64,000 nucleotides of DNA, taken from Gari tellinella (lineage: Eukaryota > Mollusca > Bivalvia > Cardiida > Psammobiidae). Below, one piece after another: positions 32,709-43,800 of the stretch (position 1 is the stretch's first letter; every line of letters begins with the position of its first letter). The notes below the pieces were generated by a model. It saw nothing but the letters and a program-made list of their open reading frames with translations. It was not told the DNA's origin and made no database searches. The DNA is taken from assembly GCA_922989275.2 (NCBI GenBank), contig OV277864.1, positions 54,249,550-54,313,549 on the forward strand, in the 5' to 3' direction. The position numbers and the translations under genes were made by a program.

Positions 32709-32869
32709 AGTAGGGTGAAAATAAAGCAGAAATCTCCCTAAGAAAGATTTCTGCTAGCCTTCAGCCTGCTATAAACAACCATTTGTCTAACACATAAATT
32801 GAGCTAGGCTTTGATAACCCTTATCATTAATTGATGTACATTGTAATCAACATCAAATTCACTATGGTA

Positions 32870-33046
32870 TACAGTCGAACTTCGATATTTCGAACTCGAT
32901 TAACTCGAACTTACCGATATTTCCCACATGAATCAGATATTTTCATGTTTGTTCAGTCAAAAATACCCGTAGCTCAGCCATGTTTTAACTTAGAACTACG
33001 GGTATGTTCAACATAACCGAGTTCGAGATATCGAAGTTCGACTGTA
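32870..33046 (+). mobile_element. TA-F palindromic MITE
   Basis: TA, CAGTCGAACTTCGATATTTC to GAGATATCGAAGTTCGACTG, TA. Confidence 0.85.
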
Positions 33047-33242
33047 TTTTACATGATTTTAACGATTACATTATGGTTTCAAATCTTATTCACAAACAGT
33101 TTCAATATTACAGACCTAATAAGCACTGATTAGCCGAAAACTCTTTCACTGTTTCTGATTTCAATGAAGTTTGGATAAGCAGTGAAAGAGTTTGATGAAG
33201 AAAATCATAACATGGCACACTGGTACATGTCAACATAAAAGG

Positions 33243-33426
33243 CAGGGCTCCAGATAAGGGGAGTATTTCAAAAAATAAAATCTTTATTTTTGCATTAAAC
33301 CCTATGCTGTCACTACTCATTAGAATCGAGACGATTCTAATGAGTAGTAACAAGATAGGGTTTGGCGCTGAACTAAGTGAGAAAATGTTTGATTTGTTCA
33401 GTTTACTCACTCTTATCTGGAGCCCT
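33243..33426 (+). mobile_element. hAT-like GGGCTCC-family MITE
   Basis: CAGGGCTCCAGATAAGGGG to TATCTGGAGCCCTA. The central palindrome is shortened to TTAGAATCGAGACGATTCTAA. Confidence 0.82.
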
Positions 33427-33429
33427 ATA

Positions 33430-34340
33430 TATATACCTAAATAATTCAACTAAATCCTTTTTTTTGTGTAAAAATAAGAAAAATTACCAATACTTTTTGA
33501 TTGAGGACTATCTTTACAAAATTTAAAATGCAAAAAAATTGCGAAATAGTGAAAAAAAGTAACTAATTGATGAAACTGGACTATAAAACTAATCTTTGAA
33601 ACTTTTGAAATGTATAATTTCAGTTTTCAATTAAAGTATAATCCATGTTTTACCACTTAGGGTCGTTTTTAAAAAAGAATTGCAAAAGGTGGCAAGTGCA
33701 TATCCAGATAAGAGCTCTTATCTGGGTCTACACTGCACGGTTTGTATAGGAAAATCCCCCCACCCCCTTCAGAAAATTACATCAGGAAAGCTATGAAAAT
33801 TAATTGCAATATGGATATGCAAAATATTTTTGTGGACAAGGCTCAAGAGTATCTAAAATACAAGCTAATCTCTATGTGAAACATATGTCATTAACAAACA
33901 CTTAAATATTACACAAGAAGAGTTGATTCTGTGAACAATGAAATAGCTAAAATAGTGATAAAATGTGTACATACATCTTAATATAAGAAATACCTCATAA
34001 ATGGACATGAGTCTTTCAGTGAGTCTGCATGACAGAAAATACTACTACATCTTCTACTATCGGATTTTTTACCCTTCCAGGTAGATGGCTTGCTGCATGC
34101 ATGGCAGATCTTTAAATTACACCTGTGTCCAAGGTTATAGAGCTTTTGAGTTGAGTCTAAGTCATTCTCAAGAATTTGATTCGACAATTCCACTTAAGTC
34201 TAATCAATGTATTACTACTACAAATTGTTTTATTTTATTTTGCCAGACCAGACAGTGCAGACCCAAATCTGAAGGCTACTATAGGACTATTCTGATCTGG
34301 GTCTCCGCCTACAGGTACACTGTTACAAGTTAAATTTCAC
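33430..34340. other. Intergenic, decayed repeats
   Basis: Only remnants: a core hairpin at about 33700-33735, half of a family K palindrome at 34134-34190, and a broken core at 34245-34310. No exon is supported. Confidence 0.5.
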
Positions 34341-34586
34341 TTAACCCTTTGAACCCTAGTCCCGCATATAGGCGTCCTTTTCAAACAGTGTACATGTGAA
34401 TAGTACACTTGTCCTGTGCAAACAGTGAAGACCCAGATCAGAGGGCTCCGTAAGGAGCCCTCTGATCAGGGTCTTCACTGTTTGTCATAATGCCAAACAT
34501 TGACAAAAACAACCCTTAAAAGTCAGAAATGGACTAAAATGGAAACTGGAATTGTCCATTTAAAGTTTCAGGGAGGAAAGAGTTAA
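34341..34586 (+). mobile_element. TTAA-B MITE, full length
   Basis: TTAACCCTTTGAACCCTAG to GGGAGGAAAGAGTTAA, 246 bp. It closely matches the copy at 31257-31500. Confidence 0.9.
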
Positions 34587-34830
34587 GATATGGATAAAGA
34601 TTTGTGATGTTTTTATCTAAAATATCTCAACCGAAAACAGGCAAAAACTTGCATTTTTAAAACGACTATTTTCTAACATGCAGACTAATTGAAGCAAAAT
34701 AAAGTTTACATATGACAATCATTATGTTAAGAATTGTGTGAAATATATACATGATTTATCTACACATGTAAAAATAGTTGTCAAAACATGATTTGCATGA
34801 TTTTTATAGTTCTCCATGAACAACAACAGC

Positions 34831-35044
34831 TTAACCCTTAGCCCGCCAAATAAATTCTCGTCTGCTATATTTCTCGTCTGCTTCAAGTTTCAAAGTGCTT
34901 CAAAGTTGCTCAAAATTGCTGAAAATGTTGTCCGAGTGTCAAACAGCTTGGATCCGGAAGAGACGCCGAGTTACTCGGCGTCTCATCCGGATCCAAGCTG
35001 TTTGCATATGGAGCTATAGTCGTGAGTGGCAGGCTAAGGGTTAA
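34831..35044 (+). mobile_element. TTAA-A variant with CCCTTAGCCYGCCA ends
   Basis: TTAACCCTTAGCCCGCCA at the left and TGGCAGGCTAAGGGTTAA at the right, 214 bp. An almost perfect core hairpin meets at GACGCCGAGTTACTCGGCGTC. Confidence 0.88.
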
Positions 35045-35065
35045 CCCTTCTCCTGTAGAATACCA

Positions 35066-35428
35066 TACACAGTGCTCCACCCCTACAACCATCCTGCCAA
35101 CAACCATTCCCTCCTTACAACGACCCTTGTTGCAGTTCCCTAAATGGGACAATTATGTCCAAACTATTCACAACTGCAATGTTGTCTGCTAAAAATTGTC
35201 GTCTGCTGTTTTTCTCAAAGTTACAAATTGAACATAATGAACATTTTGACAGAGAAAAACTTAATGACGAGTGACAAACAATTTGAATCCAGATCAAACG
35301 CCGTGTCACACAGCGTCTGATCTGGGTTCAAGCTGTTTGCAAATTTCCCTCCCTATAACGACTCCCTCGGAACAAAGCATATAATGTTTGTCTCCTGTTT
35401 GGTGTCGCTGTAGAGAGGGATCACTGTA
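35066..35428 (-). mobile_element. TA-G MITE, full length
   Basis: TACACAGTGCTCCACCCC at the left and GTAGAGAGGGATCACTGTA at the right, 363 bp. A core-I hairpin (CAATTTGAATCCAGATCAAA) lies inside. Confidence 0.82.
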
Positions 35429-35857
35429 CAATCAATACTGGATACTTCGAACTCGCTTAAATTGATCGTACCAGCAAAAGTCACGATTGTCAAAATATTA
35501 GAGCAACAATGTGAATAGAAAATACCATGCTATAATTTTTGTTCATTTTCTGTATATATTTGTCCAACATTGAACAGTCAAGTCAGGCCTAACAATATGG
35601 TCAAATATTTCTATTCAAGGAAATTCTTCAAACTCTCCAAAAATGCTTAATGTTTAATCCTTTTCTCACTGAATATTGATATATAAAACTCTGCCCATTA
35701 TACATCTGTCATCTGAACTATAAAATGGGTTAATAAAATTAGCTTTTTTCACCTCAGGGAAGAGTGTAGGAAACAATGCAGACACTAATCAGATAGCTCC
35801 CAAAGAAGCTGTCTGATCTGAGTCTACATTTGATCATCATTCTATTTGAATAAGAGC

Positions 35858-36120
35858 AGGGGCCCGTTTCATAAAACTACTTACGACAAAAACGGTCGTA
35901 AGTCAAAACTTTAAAATACATTTAATTTTCTGATTTCTCTATCTTATCCTGTCTTGTGACATCTTTTTGGAATCGTCTTTTCAAGACGATTCCAAAAAGA
36001 TGTCACAAGACAGGATTGGTTTGAGAAATAAATAATTATTGAGACTTTTATAATCTGACTTACGATCGTTTTTGTCGTACGAAGTTTTTGTCGTACCAAG
36101 TTTTATGAAACGGGCCCCAG
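35858..36120. mobile_element. GGGGCCCGTTTCATAAA palindromic MITE
   Basis: Ends GGGGCCCGTTTCATAAAAC and TTTTATGAAACGGGCCCC. The inner palindrome meets at GTCTTTTCAAGAC. It is about 260 bp and highly self-complementary. Confidence 0.8.
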
Positions 36121-36149
36121 GAGAGGGGTTAAGACTCATTATCTTTAAC

Positions 36150-36385
36150 AATAAACTCTTTGCATGCTGGGTAATATTATAGTCTGTAACAATCTAGCAA
36201 CAATTGCTGTCTACTACTTTTCCTTCAATAGAATATTCTTAATTTATTTTCAAAACAGATTCAGAGTGTCAAACAGTTTGTCCCAGATCCTGATGAGACG
36301 GGGCATTAAATCTCATCTTGATACAATCTGTTTGCAAAGGTATTCACTGTGGAACTCATATCCGAAGATAGCATGCAAACATCTA
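36150..36385 (+). repeat. TTAA-A MITE, diverged
   Basis: AACTCTTTGCATGCTGGGTA start with a broken core (CAAACAGTTTGTCCCAGATC); the right end is unclear. Confidence 0.68.
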
Positions 36386-36502
36386 AGTTTGGCTTTCAGC
36401 TTCTGCCAGAATAACTAGACAAAGTGAAAGTGACATTAACCTTAGTAGTCTAAAGTTGACCTCCATGTGGTGGGTGGGGGCGTAAACATGCAGATTATCA
36501 CC

Positions 36503-36735
36503 TTAACCCTTATCATGCTAAATTGCCATCTGCTTCAAATATATCCTCTGCGAAAGTAATGTCTGTAAAAGTAAATCAAATTTAGTTTTTAAGGATTTTA
36601 AGCTGATTAATTGTTGAAGATAAGTGGCAAACAGTTTGGATTCAGATCTAATGCCACATTAAGCGGCTTCTGATCTGGATCCAGAATTTTTGCAAATGGA
36701 AGCCAAGTTAGGCATTATAGCAATATAAGGATTAA
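36503..36735 (+). mobile_element. TTAA-A variant with CCCTTATCATGCT ends
   Basis: TTAACCCTTATCATGCTAA to AGCAATATAAGGATTAA. Another copy of this subtype is at 57746-57968. Confidence 0.75.
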
Positions 36736-36978
36736 TTCAGACATAGATTTGTAAAACTTCATGAGTTTAGCCATTTCTGATTAATTCTGCTCTGAAATGT
36801 CTTGGATGATCAAGCCATTTAGAACAATACAAATTTCTATATAGACACAAGTTTTGATATGCATGTTCAATCAAATCTATGCACAGCAGTCGCTCAATAA
36901 CATTATCTAGTTACAAAAGACAGACTATTTCTACATACGGCACTTAAGTCCATCCGAAAGTACCTTTACATTATATAG

Positions 36979-37096
36979 CAGGGCTCCAGCTTAAGGGGAG
37001 TATTTCAAAATCTATGTCTATTTCTGCGTAAACCCTATGGTGCTACTACTTATTAGAATTATCTTTTCAAGTATACTCCCTCTTATCTGGAGCCCT
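36979..37096 (+). repeat. hAT-like MITE with central deletion
   Basis: CAGGGCTCCAGCTTAAGGGG to TATCTGGAGCCCTA. Most of the right half is missing. Confidence 0.75.
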
Positions 37097-37376
37097 ATGT
37101 ATGCATTAAACCCTATGATGAAATTACTGAAGATATTAATACATCTTGATTTTGGTAGCTGCTGTTCACATGTTTAACTGAAGCTTTTGTTTAGCAATTT
37201 GTTACAGTATGAATAAATAAATACAAAATATGACAAGACCAAAACCTAGAAATTTCTTACTAAACTCTTTGCAGCAGGCTTAGCCCTCAATTCATGATGT
37301 CTTGAATATGTATCATAAGAATTTCTTACTTTATTATAGCAGATGATAGCTTGACGCAGGCTGAAAGTAAATACTA

Positions 37377-37563
37377 CAGGGCTCCAGATAAGAAGGAGTA
37401 AACTGCACAAATCCAACATTATCTCACTTATTTCAGAATCAAATCCTATGGTGTTACTACTCATAAGAATCGTCTCTGCGAGATGATTCTAACGAGTAGT
37501 GACACCATAGGATTTAAAACAGAAATAAATAGTTTTGATACACTCCCCTTATCTGGAGCCCTG
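37377..37563 (-). mobile_element. hAT-like GGGCTCC-family MITE with ATACTA duplication
   Basis: CAGGGCTCCAGATAAGAAGG to TATCTGGAGCCCTG, flanked on both sides by ATACTA. Confidence 0.87.
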
Positions 37564-37685
37564 ATACTAGACACAGGCAATGGAGTAGGGTTTAGTTTCA
37601 CTATGTAACCACATTGTTCATAAATTATGTTTCATATGGCTGCTTAACACTATTGACTGCACATCGTAGTTCGATAATAATGGAT

Positions 37686-37691
37686 TTTATT
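37686..37691 (-). terminator. Candidate poly(A) signal of the MEF2-like gene
   Basis: AATAAA on the - strand, 69 bases after the stop codon; a plausible 3' end for a short 3' UTR. Confidence 0.5.
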
Positions 37692-37760
37692 GTTCATGGT
37701 TCACCGCACTGGTATGATGTTATATACAATGAAAGATGATCGTCATGGTGGAGGGAATCA

Positions 37761-37892
37761 TCATGTATTCGGTTGACTGGTTCGTACTCGTTTTGCATCT
37801 GGTTCCCCGTCTTCACCACTAGCTGCCTCCTTCTGTAGCGTGGCCAGTTGTGCGGTATTCAACATAAGAGGCAGCTGCAAGCCTTGAAGACC
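37761..37892 (-). CDS. MEF2-like exon 9 (C-terminus)
   Basis: The acceptor CCTTTTTCAG precedes 37892 and the exon runs in phase 0 to TGA (37763-37761). It encodes 43 residues with a leucine-rich [16 protein letters not shown] helix-like start and the basic DAKRVRTSQ tail. The preceding intron (about 6 kb) contains the 5.2-kb long-TIR element. Confidence 0.82.
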   Translation of the reverse strand, partial: GLQGLQLPLMLNTAQLATLQKEAASGEDGEPDAKRVRTSQPNT

Positions 37893-40800
37893 CTGAAAAA
37901 GGAGCGAATGAATATAATAAACCTTCCGCGGCTCACATTCACATATAAAACTCTGTCCACTATGAAAATTTAAAATTTGAACATTAGTCTACCAACATTT
38001 CGACCGTTTTTGACCCCTCATGGCATGTCGTGTAGACGGGTTACATCCACCTGATTTGTGTTCAGTGAACGTATCTAAGAAATTCTAGGGGGGATGTAAA
38101 GTCGAAAAATTCAAATTAAGGTCAGAAATGAGGTCAAAGGTCAACGAGTGCAGATTTTTGCATACCATAATATATACCTAACTTTATTTACATTTCAAAT
38201 ATATCAAATGATCTATTATTGGTTACAATTAGTTCACAAATGTCTGTAATTGCTAAATATTATCAAAAAAGTAAAATATTACAGTCAATGTCTTTTTCCA
38301 GGGGCAATAACTCAGATATTCCTCTTTCTTTTTTATATTTTTATAGTTATGTTTTCGTTATTTTTGTCTGTGTTCTTATAACATCAAACTATTTTTATGT
38401 TTCTTTACACCTTTGACATAAAGCAACAATTCCATATGCAAATAAAAGTAAATATTACAGCAAATGCTCTTTTCCATGGGTAATAACTCTGGTTTTTCTG
38501 TTCCATATTTAATTTTTAATGGTAATTTGTTTTCGTTATTTTTTGACTGTTTTCTTATAACTTCAAATTTGTTAATGTTTATTTACACCTTTGACATAAA
38601 ACAACGATTCAATATGCAAATAGAAGTAAAAATTACAGTCAATGCTCTATTCCAGGGGCAATAACTCTGGGTTTTCTTTTCCATATTTAATTTTTAACGG
38701 GACATTGTTTTCGTTATTTTTTGACTGTTTTCATGTAAATTCTAATGCTTTTATGGTTTTTTTTTACACTTTTGACATAAAGGAGCAGTTCAATATGCAA
38801 ATAAAAGTTAATATTACTTTCTGTGCTCTTTTCCAGGGGCAATAACTCTGTTTTTATTCCTATTTTATATTTAATGAGAATTGTTTGCGTTATTTTTTAC
38901 TGTTTTCTTATAATATCGAACTTGTTTGGGTTTACTTAGTACACTTTTAATAAAAGCAGCAGTTTAATAACCAAATAAAATGTAATCTTACAGTCAATCG
39001 TCTTTCTAGCGGCAATAACTCTGGTTTTTCTCATTCATTTTTATGGGTTTTCTTTTGTTATTTATTGTCTGTTTTCGTATAAAATCAAACTACTTTTATG
39101 TACATGTATATCTCACCATTGACATGAAGCAGCAATTCACTATGGAAATTCTTCACTGAAATATGCGTTTTAGGGTATAAATACAGACAACCCCGTTATC
39201 TTAAATCAGCCAAAAGATTGGACTGTGTGCGATGCCAAATGAGTATCTCTTAAACTCATTTTGGGGAAATTATCATTATATTAAGTATTACTTTCTTAGG
39301 AACACTGGATTGACATAAACATACAGAATGGATGACTATGTTAGGTTCAAATTGCTATAAAATGTCATCGTTGGTTTTGTGACAATTCCAAGGCTTATCA
39401 CTATGTATCTGGTATATTTACAATTTTATGAAGGGAATTGTGCTTTATAGTCTGTATACGTGTAATTTTAACACATACCAAATGAATAAGATGTACATAT
39501 TCAGTATAATTATTCACATACTTTAACATACAGTTTTACAAATGAACGTTTACAATATCAATATCCTTTTAGAGATATTTGAACGAAGAAGAATAATCAC
39601 AAACCATTCACTCGTGGTATCATCTGACCAAGCTTGCTAAGAACTTTACAGAACTTTCATCGCTAATTCGATGAACTAAGACATGCATAATGCTCCGTTA
39701 TGAAACAATCTGATCACCGATCTACATGCATTCAGTTTACAATGACGCGTCTTAAGCAAAAGTGAGTACACGAGGATTCTAATACAGAGGCATGCTACCA
39801 ATTAATCTAAGTTACACAGTTTGTTGCCTCACAGCCACATTCATACATGCATACTTGTTGGCTTTTATAGTAAGCACATATTGCCTAGCTGCACTTTGTC
39901 TTGCAATAGCAAGACACGAGTTGCATGTATGCCATTGGATAGAGGGATTTCTTATCCAATTGGGGGTGATACATAGTTAGTGGGGATCCAGGGCTGTCTT
40001 GACTTTCATGAGTTGACTATACCGGCATGTGTCTATAAAGCAGTAAAAGTATGGAAACCTATGATGTTTTGTCTAACTTGAGTGTCTCATTGATTTTGTT
40101 AAGGGAATCATCCCCTTTGCTTTGCTGTACCGGATAATATCCATGTTACCACGTCATTTCCTACAAAGCATCAACAGTATTACGTCTGTCTTCTGCATAT
40201 TACAATCAGACGCTCAAACCCGCTTGTGACAGCATCCTTACCATGGAGTATCATTCTAATGTCAGCTTCTTCATGATCGGCCGACAACTTATCAGCATGG
40301 AAGCTATTATACTTTGCATTTATAACGCATACGAACGTTCCCCCTGTTACAACAAGCAACCATTCTGGTAATAATGTATCACTCAGATGATAGAATCTCG
40401 ACAATGTCTCTCTAATTTTCGTCGAGCACAAGGTATGGCTCTCTAACATGAGGTAGTGGGTCTTCTGGTCCTGTGATTTTTTCCAGTTGTTAGCTTTAAT
40501 AGACATGCTCCCAATGTATCAAATGAGACATCAATGCGAGTAGGTGTGCCTGTGAAATGGAAATATACCGACTGAACAAATTCTTGAGCATACCCTCCGA
40601 ATGTCTGACATCCTTGAGGTGTGTCTCGAGCTTGAATACAAGCATGACCATATACATGTATTATAACACATGTAGATTTCTTAGAGTCAGGTATATGTTG
40701 TACGATTTCGATTCACTGGTCTATTGTCAGAATATCCAGAATTCGGGACTGAACTGTCTGGTTCATTACTCCATTTGATTTTACCGATGCTAGTGGAACT

Positions 40801-43800
40801 AAGGACAGCTCATGATTCAGTACATCGTCATTCTGCACGGTTAAGCCTGAACTAGCCTTATTAAACAGACATTGTAGGAGTCTGCGGTCAGGTTTTATCT
40901 GTTTCGAAACCTGTTGCTTGTCTGATCTCGTGTGTTTATAAATACTTGCTAATGTCTTTGACTTTGTTTTTTGGGTGGAGCAAAAAGTCGGTGTTTCACT
41001 CTTTTAGTCAATAATTTGTTAACTGCTAAAACAATGAACGGCTCTTGAGCATACCCTCCGAATGTCTGACATCCTTGAGGTGTGTCTCGAGATTGAATAC
41101 AAGCATGACCATATACATGTATTTTAACACATGTAGATTTCTTAGAGTCAGGTATATGTTGTACGATTTCGATTCACTGGTCTATTGTCAGAATATCCAG
41201 AATTCGGGACTGAACTGTCTGGCTCATTACTCCATTTGATTTTACCGATGCTAGTGGAACTAAGGACAGCTCATGCTTCAGTACATCGTCATTTTGCACG
41301 GTTAGGCCTGAACTAGCCTCATTAAACAGACATTGTAGGAGTCTGCGGTCAGGTTTTATCTGTTTCGAAACCTGTTGCTTGTCTGATCTCGTGTCTTTAT
41401 AAATACTTGCTAATGTCTTTGACTTTGTTTTTTGGGTGGAGCAAAAAGTCGGTGTTTCACTCTTTTAGTCAATAATTTGTAAACTGCTAAAACAATGAAC
41501 GGCTTCTGCAATCACATCGCGTCCAACAAAGCATTGCTTATGTCTTCTGTTGCAGCATCCTTTAACGCTGTCTACACAAGTTGGTCTACAGCATAGGATG
41601 CGTCTTTCGATTTTTCACTTGTGGAAATGCAAAATACATCTAACAAACCGGCCAATGCAGCAGGGGCTTAGAACTACCTTTGCTAAAAGATCTTGGTATA
41701 CAGAAAGAGTTGGTTTCATTTGGACAACAATCAAACATGAGCTGGTTTCCCGTAATGAAGTTAATAATTTTGTCAATTGACCCTGTGAGATCTCAACATA
41801 CACAATCAACGCAAAAATATATTTGTGTTCTGTTAATTCGTATATGGTTTTCATATGGAAAGAGAAATGGCTGCATAGACCACATCTTATGTAATTTATG
41901 GAAAATATTATAAATTTACAAAATCCATTGTATATTTACTATTAGTTAAAATGTAGAAACAGTAAAGTCTTGAAAACATTGCGATCGCTATGTATGACAA
42001 GCCATGATATAAGTTGTATGTAATGCGAGTATTGTGTTGGAGTGGACGTGTTTGCCTGATAGTGGCAAAAACCTTATTGCACAATTCCTAAAAGCCAAGC
42101 AGCTTTGTTTAAACACACGAAAGTATTTGCATATACACTATGATTTACTACTTTACTATTCATAAACAATATATATATTTGCCAAAAATAAGTCATTGCC
42201 CAATTAAACAAGTTTTTTAATAAATATACAGTCACAAGATAGGTGATTTTTAACACTACCTTTAACTCCGAAAGTTTGACTAATGGTCATAAGAAACGAA
42301 ATCAATCATTAGTGCAAAAGGTAAAGGTCATCTTAAAGCAAATAACACAGTAACATTTTGTCGGTGTTGGGGATTATTCAATAAATAAATTTTCAAATCG
42401 GCGTGAAGTTGACTGAATTAGCGTTCTAGTACATTATAACAATTGTTTTGACACCAAAATGCACGAAAGTTAATCATATATGTCAAATTTAAGAAATGAA
42501 TTAGCTTAATCCCATATAAAATAGCGGCCATTTTGAAAACAAACACGTTTCTTTATCAAACATTGGTCATTATGCATTAAAATAAGCTTCAAATCAATTT
42601 AAGGTTTTCTGGATTAGCTTCCTAATGCTTAAAAACATATATTTCAACACCAAAAGTATAAAATTTGGTCATACATGTTAAATGTTAGAAGAGTAATCGT
42701 ATATGAGAACCGAAAATGGCCGCCATCTTGAAAAAATGGCGGCCATTTTGAACTTTTACGGTGCAAAAGGGCTTTTTGTTGAAAGAAGGGCCATACCAGT
42801 ATATTATGTAAACCTACTTTGATGCTTGTATCATCAAATTCATGATTTTTTCACTACTGTGCCCAGCTATTTTAGCAGAAAAGAACAGAATACGCGATTT
42901 ACTGGCTTATTTTAAGAGTTATCGCCCTTGTTTGTGACTAATAATTGCTTTTTCTGTCACGAAAATTATATTTCTAGATTTTTCGACCAATTATGCATTT
43001 AATAAATGAAAGTATTTTAGGTTATCTATGAGTGATTGCAAATAACATAAGAATTAAATAATCATATCTCTAAAATCTGCACCCAATGACCTTTGACCTA
43101 TTTCTGACCTTAATACGCGCCTAAGAACTTTACATCCCCCCTAGAATTGTTCGTATACATATGCTGAATATAAATCAAGTGGATGTTGTCCGTCTACACG
43201 ACATGCCATGAGACCCATTTTCCAGAGCCTTTTTTTCGATCCGTAGGCAGACTACATTGGCTAATGAAAAATTTAATGGTATTTGAAGCAGAAACAGAAT
43301 TCTTTAATGCCACAAAGAATAATGAGGAATTGGTAGATGTTCATCGATTCCATACACAATGTCACACTTACTCCAAAATGAGGTTCGAGTGAAATACAAA
43401 ACAATAAAATACAAGGAATAAGATACAAACTCTTGTATCTTACTGAACAGATACAAACGGAAAACTCAGTAACAAATGCCCCCAGTTACATCATTGACAA
43501 TATATTCTGAATCTTTTCTAAGTCCAAATAAGGTCAAGGTCAGGGTCAAACTGAGTTTGGGTGTTATTGGTAATGGACCAAGGCAATATCTATAAGTATC
43601 GAAGCATTGTAGTAAAAAATGTTGATGTTACACGAGACCGTAAAATCTAAAACCGAGAAAGAGCCCATTTAAAATATTCAAAGTTCAATTTAGGTCTAGT
43701 CAAGATCAAAATCAAAGTTTGGTAATATTGGTGGATAGGAAATGGTCCAAGGCAACAACTGTATAAGTATCCCAGCATTTGGGTAAGCGGTGTTGAAATG

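Larger units (their letters stand above)
38017..43212 (-). mobile_element. 5.2-kb element with about 150-bp inverted ends and a decayed gene
   Basis: CTCATGGCATGTCGTGTAGA at 38017 reappears inverted at the right end (CGACATGCCATGAG, ending 43212). The complementarity continues for about 150 bp to about 38170 and 43056, including TCTAGGGGGGATGTAAAG and GGTCAAAGGTCA. Between the ends lie a 177-bp minisatellite, a 461-bp tandem duplication and coding remnants on the - strand. It occupies the last intron of the MEF2-like gene. The long terminal inverted repeats indicate a DNA transposon; I cannot assign a superfamily and saw no clear target duplication. Confidence 0.75.

Noticed and set aside
42500..42760. 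GGCGGCCATTTTGAA repeats as possible regulatory (YY1-like) sites
   Set aside because: The motif does resemble CCAT-type sites, but it lies inside the 5.2-kb transposon and has no promoter context.
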